Positions 6,965 to 11,312 of a DNA stretch of 11,312 nucleotides are shown here, one piece after another (position 1 is the stretch's first letter; each line of letters begins with the position of its first letter). The stretch is from a bacterium. GTDB lineage: Bacteria > Chlamydiota > Chlamydiia > Chlamydiales > 2-12-FULL-49-11. Under the pieces are notes generated by a model. That model was given only the letters and a program-made list of their open reading frames with translations. It was not told the DNA's origin and did not search any database. The position numbers and the translations under genes were made by a program. The DNA lies in assembly GCA_022600215.1 (NCBI GenBank), contig JAHZKV010000075.1:1-11312 (forward strand). Reading direction: 5' to 3'.

Positions 6965-8624
6965 GTTTCTCTCCTTCTACTTCTAAATTCATCTTTTCAC
7001 AATAGCTCAGCAAATCTTTTTTCTCTTTGATGGGAAAAAAGCACTCCGCGCGATTCTTTTGAATAATATCAAAGCTCTTAGCATAGTAAAATGCATCTAT
7101 TACCAACCGCTCGTAAAAAACCTTCCCTTTTTTCTCTACACGATAAAAAGGAAGCTCCTTTCCTGCTACACGCTCAAAAAATGCGGGCGTCGCAGCAAAA
7201 TTCCCACTATAGCCAAGCCCATCTAGGCCATCTTTTCCTAAAGTAAAATACTCACGCACCACTAGCGAGCTACGTTTTTTACACAGCACCCCAAGGGTAC
7301 TTTCCTTTCTATCCCTCTCCACTCCAATCACAGCAAGCTCTTTCTTAGTAGATAGCAGCACAGGATCTAATGGATTAGCTAGAGGATTATCTACTGCAAG
7401 GACAGAAATTAAATCCAGCTCTTTCCACTCCTTCCAAAAACGGGAATACACCAGTGCATCAAATAACGCTCCATTCCCTTCAGGGCTTACGCCATCTCCT
7501 TCAAGGGTTGGATAGACCTTCTTTTCCAGCAGGTCAATACCTCTATCCTTTGCATACATTTTTGTCTCTTCAAATGTCACTGGAGAGGTCAATATAGCAA
7601 TTTTTTCTGCACCTTTTGATTTATCTAACAATACATCAAATAGACACTGATCTCCAATTGGCAACAACCCCTTCGGACGATGATATCCGAGCCTTCTTCC
7701 CATCCCTCCAGCAAGGATTACCACCCCAACCTTCTTATTTTCCTCTTCCTTATAGACCTTATTACCACTCACAATTGGAACAAAATCAAAAAAGGTATCC
7801 GTTGATATCCGCTCCTGCAATGGCTTAAGCATCGCCTCTTTAATTTTATAGAAAAAATCCTCCGGAAGTAACATATCTTGCCGAGCAAAACCAGAAATAT
7901 CGGCCACAGGAGTAGATAAAGCCTTTGCCACCTCTACTACCTCCTCATTATCTGTTACCAGCACATCTAGATTGTGAATCAAATCAATTTCTTGCTCAGA
8001 TAAGCCAAGCGTCGATCGTCTACGCCCAAGGCAATCTTGCACAGAAAGCTGCACATAGGGAATTTCTCCTCGAATAAAATCAGCAAAATTTTCATACCAT
8101 TTCTGCTTCGATATTTTATGATCTTTATGCAAGGTTATCCCAATATGCAAGCGATGATGATTCCACTTTGCTGCAACCAAAACAGGCTTCCACTCCCCCA
8201 CTTTGATTCCCAATAGAGAAAGCAAAGACTTATAATCATCTCTTTTGGCCTTATCGGTAAAAAAAACAGAGGCCCACGGATGAGCAAAGCCTAGTCGCTT
8301 GGGAACTCTCCCTTGATATAAGGCATAAGCAGACATAAAGGAGAAACAACAGTTGATTGCAATATCAAAGACTCCCTTTTGAACAAAGCTAATCACATCC
8401 TCATCATTATCTAAACTAGGAGCAAAAAAAGTACGTCCTTGAAAAAAATGCAAATGATCCACCTCTACCCCTCGCATCAATGCAGCATGCCTTTTTGGAG
8501 CTAAAACAGTAATCTCAGATAAAGGGAAATGATCGCGCACATAAGCAAATATAGGCATAGCATGAACCATTTCAATCAACGGCTCGGGGAGGTAGATCAA
8601 AATTTTTTGCGTGCCACCACTCAT
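6942..8624 (-). CDS. Fusion: degenerate GT9 (heptosyltransferase-like) domain plus UDP-N-acetylhexosamine pyrophosphorylase-like domain
   Basis: The protein is 560 aa with two parts. Residues 7-265 look like a GT9/ADP-heptose:LPS heptosyltransferase fold: ILIYLPEPLIEMVHAMP, then SFMSAYALYQGRVPKRLGF (95-113), KQKW (173-176) and DVLVTDNEEVVEVAKALSTP (220-239). The usual GD near the N-terminus reads I17-E18, and the usual D-x-G-x-x-H reads N226, E228, E231, so this half is probably catalytically inactive. Residues 298-540 are a UDPGP-family nucleotidyltransferase: LAGGMGRRLG (304-313), PKG (317-319), PEGNGALFDAL (381-391), AVDNPL (410-415) and FPIK (530-533). These resemble UAP1/AGX, which makes UDP-GlcNAc from GlcNAc-1-P and UTP; substrate identity is inferred. 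Chlamydiae are reported to use such an enzyme where other bacteria use GlmU. ATG 8624 is chosen because the next Met would remove the first beta strand. It leads the operon with gpsA and nnr. Confidence 0.85.
   Translation of the reverse strand: MSGGTQKILIYLPEPLIEMVHAMPIFAYVRDHFPLSEITVLAPKRHAALMRGVEVDHLHFFQGRTFFAPSLDNDEDVISFVQKGVFDIAINCCFSFMSAYALYQGRVPKRLGFAHPWASVFFTDKAKRDDYKSLLSLLGIKVGEWKPVLVAAKWNHHRLHIGITLHKDHKISKQKWYENFADFIRGEIPYVQLSVQDCLGRRRSTLGLSEQEIDLIHNLDVLVTDNEEVVEVAKALSTPVADISGFARQDMLLPEDFFYKIKEAMLKPLQERISTDTFFDFVPIVSGNKVYKEEENKKVGVVILAGGMGRRLGYHRPKGLLPIGDQCLFDVLLDKSKGAEKIAILTSPVTFEETKMYAKDRGIDLLEKKVYPTLEGDGVSPEGNGALFDALVYSRFWKEWKELDLISVLAVDNPLANPLDPVLLSTKKELAVIGVERDRKESTLGVLCKKRSSLVVREYFTLGKDGLDGLGYSGNFAATPAFFERVAGKELPFYRVEKKGKVFYERLVIDAFYYAKSFDIIQKNRAECFFPIKEKKDLLSYCEKMNLEVEGEKHESGIFR
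6969..6975 (-). promoter_or_regulatory. Strong Shine-Dalgarno for gpsA inside the upstream gene
   Basis: On the minus strand AGGAGAG lies a few bases before the gpsA ATG (6964), within the last codons of the upstream pyrophosphorylase gene. It is the best ribosome binding site in the window and fixes the gpsA start. Most other genes here have weak or no Shine-Dalgarno. Confidence 0.75.
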
Positions 8625-8637
8625 AGAAAGTAGTATG

Positions 8638-8715
8638 TCCTAAGGCCACTATTTTAGGAAAGAGGTTTATTCTTTCCTAAGCTTATATTATGATTAGAAT
8701 ATGATCATTTTAGGA
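8638..8715. repeat. Cluster of four TTAGGA/TCCTAA hexamers in alternating orientation
   Basis: TCCTAA occurs at 8638-8643 and 8675-8680, and TTAGGA at 8654-8659 and 8710-8715, giving minus, plus, minus, plus orientation in 78 bp. The two plus copies sit within a 10-base direct repeat ATTTTAGGAA (8651-8660 and 8707-8716). The last copy is inside the ruvC coding region. The first and second copies can also pair, giving an alternative hairpin to the 10-bp one. Function is not known from sequence. Confidence 0.45.
8654..8680. promoter_or_regulatory. Perfect 10-bp inverted repeat in the divergent intergenic region
   Basis: TTAGGAAAGA (8654-8663) and TCTTTCCTAA (8671-8680) are perfect reverse complements separated by 7 bases. 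They lie between the divergently transcribed pyrophosphorylase gene and ruvC, in a 76-bp region. There is no T run after either arm, so it is not a clear intrinsic terminator. An operator or an RNA hairpin in a 5' leader is more plausible. TATATT at 8684-8689 could be a -10 element for ruvC, but no good -35 is visible. Confidence 0.5.
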
Positions 8716-9186
8716 ATAGATCCAGGAACAGTAAGAACGGGATGGGGCGTTATTAAGCTCGAAGGCAATAGCTACACCCTTCTAGGATATGGCGTCATCT
8801 CCACAAAAGCGAAACACCTTTCGGAAAAATACTTAGAAATTTTTGAGGGGCTAGAAAAGGTTATCGCTTCTTATCGCCCAGATTGCATTTCTATCGAAAC
8901 GCAGTTTGTCTCCAAAAATCCTGCAAGTACGATCAAGATTGGAATGGCGCGAGGAACAGCGCTCCTTGCTGGAGCAAGAGCTTCCCTCCCCATTTATGAA
9001 TATGCACCCACCAGAGCAAAAAAAGCACTCACCGGATCAGGACGTGCACAAAAAGAAGACATCCAAAAAATGATTGGATTGCTCCTCTCTTCTAAAAAAG
9101 ATATCCCGCATGATGCTGCTGACGCTCTATCACTTGCAATTTGTCACGCACATTTTCACAAGTCCCCCCTTGCAACGATCTTGTAG
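8701..9186 (+). CDS. ruvC: Holliday junction resolvase RuvC
   Basis: RuvC is a dimeric endonuclease that cuts Holliday junctions symmetrically, working with the RuvAB branch-migration motor in recombinational repair. It has an RNase H-like fold. All four acidic catalytic residues sit at the same numbers as in E. coli RuvC: D7 in GIDPGT, E66 in SIETQF, and D138 and D141 in HDAADA. The length, 161 aa, is close to the E. coli 173, slightly short at the C-terminus. ATG 8701 must be the start because D7 follows directly. No Shine-Dalgarno precedes it, so translation may be leaderless or use a weak site. It is divergent from the pyrophosphorylase operon and is followed after 113 bp by ruvA. Confidence 0.97.
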   Translation: MIILGIDPGTVRTGWGVIKLEGNSYTLLGYGVISTKAKHLSEKYLEIFEGLEKVIASYRPDCISIETQFVSKNPASTIKIGMARGTALLAGARASLPIYEYAPTRAKKALTGSGRAQKEDIQKMIGLLLSSKKDIPHDAADALSLAICHAHFHKSPLATIL

Positions 9187-9201
9187 AAATGAACGGCACT
9201 T

Positions 9202-9217
9202 ATTGTTAAGAAACAAT
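9202..9217. other. Small AT-rich hairpin between ruvC and ruvA
   Basis: ATTGTT and AACAAT form a 6-bp stem with a 4-base loop 15 bases after the ruvC stop. The stem has little GC and no T tract follows it, so it is a poor terminator candidate. It may be chance. The rest of the 113-bp gap to ruvA shows nothing firm. Confidence 0.25.
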
Positions 9218-9299
9218 TAAGACACGCGTAGCTACTTAAAAAACATTGGACAACTGGGAAAGCATATTGCTAAACTGTTACAAAACTACAAAGAGAACT

Positions 9300-9869
9300 A
9301 TGTACGCCTACATCAAAGGAACACTTACAGAAATTCATGCTACCCATGCAGTTATTGATGTTGGGGGCGTGGGCTACCACCTCTTTATTCCCATCTCTCT
9401 TTATACAAAAATGCCCCCCCTCCAAAAAGAGCTGTTGCTCTACACCAGCTTTGTGGTGCGTGAAGACTCACAAAGGTTATTTGGGTTTGAAACAAAAGGA
9501 GACAAAGCACTCTTTGAAAAACTGATAGCCATCTCTGGACTTGGACCTAAGACTGCCCTTGCTATTATTGGACAAAACGATCAAATACCTCTAGAAGAGG
9601 TGATTGGCAGAAAAGATGCTGCTGCACTCACTAAAATTCCTGGCATTGGGAAAAAAACTGCAGAGCGAATCATCATTGAGTTGGATGGTAAACTTACCCC
9701 TTCTAGCAAGAAAAGCCCCATTTCTTCCTCTACATCTGATGCTATTTTAGCCCTTGTCTCTCTAGGCTACAAAGAAAAAGAGGCCATGAAACAAGTAGAG
9801 AGTGCACAAAAGCAAGATCCTACCGCAACCATTGAAAAATTGATTACCATGTCCCTTATGCAGAAATAG
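9300..9869 (+). CDS. ruvA: Holliday junction branch-migration protein RuvA
   Basis: RuvA binds Holliday junctions as a tetramer and recruits the RuvB ATPase for branch migration. The product is 189 aa, near the usual 200. Domain I (1-63) is an OB fold starting MYAYIKGTLTEI and ending LFGF, with the acidic-pin residues E55-D56 at the same positions as in E. coli. Domain II holds two helix-hairpin-helix motifs, ISGLGPKTA (78-86) and IPGIGKKTA (113-121). Domain III (about 145-189) is the flexible-linked RuvB-binding helical domain. The frame extends upstream to a TTG at 9246, but the family begins at MYAYIKG, so ATG 9300 is right; its Shine-Dalgarno is weak (AAGAGA). A run of 7 C at 9414-9420 encodes P39-P40. 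No ruvB lies in the window. mnmE follows after 33 bp. Confidence 0.96.
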   Translation: MYAYIKGTLTEIHATHAVIDVGGVGYHLFIPISLYTKMPPLQKELLLYTSFVVREDSQRLFGFETKGDKALFEKLIAISGLGPKTALAIIGQNDQIPLEEVIGRKDAAALTKIPGIGKKTAERIIIELDGKLTPSSKKSPISSSTSDAILALVSLGYKEKEAMKQVESAQKQDPTATIEKLITMSLMQK

Positions 9870-9881
9870 CAGGAAAAGCTC

Positions 9882-9896
9882 TATTGTAGTACAATA
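9882..9896. promoter_or_regulatory. 15-bp palindrome just upstream of mnmE
   Basis: TATTGTA-G-TACAATA is a perfect dyad around one central base, ending 6 bases before the mnmE ATG, where a Shine-Dalgarno would normally sit. With a single central base it cannot form a simple RNA hairpin across the full dyad without melting inner pairs, so a protein-binding DNA site is more plausible than an RNA element. No regulator can be named. Confidence 0.35.
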
Positions 9897-9902
9897 TCTC
9901 CT

Positions 9903-11237
9903 ATGGATGATGTAATTGTAGCTATTGCCACGCCTGCAGGAGTAGGCGCTCTAAGCATTGTACGACTCTCTGGTAAGGGAGTTTTCTCTGTAGTAAAATC
10001 TTTCTTTAACAAAAGCCTCGAAGATAAAGAATCTCATACAGCGCATTTTGGTAAAATTTTAGACAAAAATGGCGCTACGATCGATGAAGTTGTAATCCTT
10101 ATCATGCGCGGCAAGACCTCTTTTACAGGGGAAAATAGTATAGAAATTATTTGTCATGGAAATCCCCTCATTGCAAAGAAAATTGTCCGAAGAGCTCTTG
10201 ATTGCGGCGCAAGATCTGCTGAACCTGGTGAATTTTCCAAGCGGGCTTTCCTTCATGGGAAAGTTGATTTAGTGCAAGTAGAGGCCATTAAAGAGATGAT
10301 CCATGCAAAAAATGAGAAGGCTCTTGCAGAAGCCTCCAGACAACTCTCTGGCTCCCTTTCTATCTATATTAAAGATCTACAAACGTGCTTTATCGATATT
10401 TTAAGTGTCTTAGAAGTACATATCGATTACCCAGAAGAAGGCATTGAGGAGGCGGCAAAAGCAGAGCTACTATCTATGATAGAGATAACCATGTCAAAGA
10501 TCATGAGGCTTTTATCCACTTTCGACGATGGGAAAAAAATGTTTACTGGGCACAGCATAGCCATTATCGGAGCTCCCAACGCAGGAAAATCTTCCCTACT
10601 AAATGCCCTGCTGGAAGAGAATCGCGCCATTGTAACAAATGTTGCTGGGACCACTAGAGATACTATTGAGGAAGAGATGGAAGTAGATGGCCATTTACTC
10701 AAGATCATTGATACCGCAGGAATTCGAAAAAGCAGGGACTCCATTGAAATAATGGGAATGGAAAGAAGTTTGCAAATGCATAAAAATGCGGACCTCTCCA
10801 TCTTGCTTGTAGATCTTACGGAAAATATCCCCGAAGAAGTGACTCAATTATACCATCAAAATAAAAATCTTTTAGTAGTCTATAATAAACAAGACCTAGC
10901 AAAGCCGCTAAATCCTCTAAATTGCGATAATCCAATATATATATCGGCTAAAGAAAAAAAAGGCTTAGAGAGCCTTAAAAAAGCTCTTATTGAAAAACTT
11001 TCTTTTTCAACCAACGACAACACTCCACTGCTCACCAAAGAAAGACATTTTGCCGCACTATCAAAAGCAAAAAAATCTTTGGAAGAAGTTAGCCTTAAAA
11101 TGGAGCAAGAGGTCGAGGTAGAACTTCTTTCTTTTGATTTACGGGAGGGACTTGAATCTTTATCAGAAATCATTGGTATCGATGTGACCGAAAAAATATT
11201 GGGAGGAATTTTCTCTAAGTTTTGTGTAGGAAAATAG
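9903..11237 (+). CDS. mnmE: tRNA uridine-5-carboxymethylaminomethyl GTPase MnmE
   Basis: MnmE, with MnmG, installs the (carboxymethyl)aminomethyl group on wobble U34 of several tRNAs, using GTP hydrolysis and a folate-derived carbon. It is 444 aa, close to the usual 454. The N-terminal folate-binding domain begins DDVIVAIATPAGVGALSIVR and includes EPGEFSKRAFLHGK (107-120). The inserted G domain shows G1 GAPNAGKS (223-230), G2 AGTTRDT (248-254), G3 DTAG (270-273), G4 NKQD (328-331) and SAK (348-350). The protein ends FSKFCVGK with the conserved C441 of the C-x-G-K tail, so it is complete. The ATG at 9903 has no visible Shine-Dalgarno; a palindrome occupies that place. It follows ruvA by 33 bp and may be co-transcribed with it. 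Confidence 0.97.
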   Translation: MDDVIVAIATPAGVGALSIVRLSGKGVFSVVKSFFNKSLEDKESHTAHFGKILDKNGATIDEVVILIMRGKTSFTGENSIEIICHGNPLIAKKIVRRALDCGARSAEPGEFSKRAFLHGKVDLVQVEAIKEMIHAKNEKALAEASRQLSGSLSIYIKDLQTCFIDILSVLEVHIDYPEEGIEEAAKAELLSMIEITMSKIMRLLSTFDDGKKMFTGHSIAIIGAPNAGKSSLLNALLEENRAIVTNVAGTTRDTIEEEMEVDGHLLKIIDTAGIRKSRDSIEIMGMERSLQMHKNADLSILLVDLTENIPEEVTQLYHQNKNLLVVYNKQDLAKPLNPLNCDNPIYISAKEKKGLESLKKALIEKLSFSTNDNTPLLTKERHFAALSKAKKSLEEVSLKMEQEVEVELLSFDLREGLESLSEIIGIDVTEKILGGIFSKFCVGK

Positions 11238-11248
11238 CATTTATCCAA

Positions 11249-11269
11249 AAGGAGCTAGATAAGCTCTTT
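11249..11269 (+). terminator. Weak hairpin terminator candidate after mnmE
   Basis: AAGGAGCT and AGCTCTTT form an 8-bp stem (one G-U pair) with the 5-base loop AGATA, starting 12 bases after the mnmE stop. Only three T follow on the + strand, and AAAA precedes it, so it could act weakly in both directions. The stem is moderate in GC. The remainder to the window end contains a C-rich run and no gene that I can see. Confidence 0.4.
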
Positions 11270-11312
11270 CCAAACCCGCCCCCACCCCTTCATCACAATG
11301 GGCCATATACCC

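Noticed and set aside
6942..8624. Annotating the N-terminal half as an active heptosyltransferase
   Set aside because: The GD and D-x-G-x-x-H signatures needed for donor binding and catalysis are replaced.
9246..9274. Promoter-like TTGGAC followed by TAAACT before ruvA
   Set aside because: The spacing (19) and the -10 match are poor; not strong enough to list as a promoter.
9246..9299. Upstream TTG start adding 18 residues to RuvA
   Set aside because: RuvA proteins begin at the MYAYIKG-like segment, and starting at 9300 places the acidic pin at the same residue numbers as in E. coli.
9414..9420. Run of 7 C in ruvA as a phase-variable tract
   Set aside because: The frame is intact and the tract is short; possible in principle, but nothing in the sequence supports switching.
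1..11312. Mobile elements, CRISPR arrays, tRNA or rRNA genes
   Set aside because: No transposase or integrase, no regularly spaced repeats, and no cloverleaf or rRNA-like stretch was seen by eye.

Overview
The window most likely comes from a member of the Chlamydiota, probably an environmental (non-Chlamydia genus) lineage. Three things suggest this. The class B penicillin-binding protein is very long and carries a large insertion, as chlamydial PBP2 does. A eukaryotic-type UDP-N-acetylhexosamine pyrophosphorylase (UAP/UDPGP family) gene sits directly before gpsA, as CT715/CT714 do in C. trachomatis. ruvC and ruvA are neighbours. The DNA is moderately AT-rich, genes are tightly packed, and the + strand is C-rich and G-poor almost throughout, so the minus strand may be the leading strand. 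The assignment rests on recalled gene content, not on a search.

Layout: (1) 1-1079, + strand: an unrecognised gene that enters from the left edge. It encodes what looks like the end of a signal peptide and a Lys/Glu/His-rich stretch, then a reading-frame break at a run of 12 A (174-185), then about 300 residues with no recognised domain. (2) 1155-4499, + strand: pbp2, the peptidoglycan transpeptidase. (3) 8624 to 4462, minus strand: a three-gene run made of a fused GT9-like/UDP-sugar pyrophosphorylase gene, gpsA and nnr. The first two overlap by 23 nt, and nnr ends inside the 3' end of pbp2 (38-nt tail-to-tail overlap). (4) 8625-8700: a short divergent intergenic region with a perfect 10-bp inverted repeat and a cluster of TTAGGA hexamers. 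(5) 8701-11237, + strand: ruvC, ruvA and mnmE. No stretch over 300 bases lacks a gene, and I saw no tRNA, rRNA, CRISPR or insertion sequence.

How the genes relate: pbp2 acts in septal/cell-wall peptidoglycan synthesis. The UDP-sugar pyrophosphorylase plausibly supplies UDP-GlcNAc for lipid A and peptidoglycan, and GpsA makes sn-glycerol-3-phosphate for phospholipids, so the centre of the window is envelope-related. Nnr repairs damaged NAD(P)H. RuvC and RuvA process Holliday junctions. MnmE modifies tRNA wobble uridines.

The least ordinary items are the fusion of a degenerate GT9 domain to the pyrophosphorylase, the poly-A frame break in an exported-looking orphan, the large PBP2 insertion together with a KTS in place of KTG, and the TTAGGA cluster between the divergent genes. 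I found no clear new multi-gene system.
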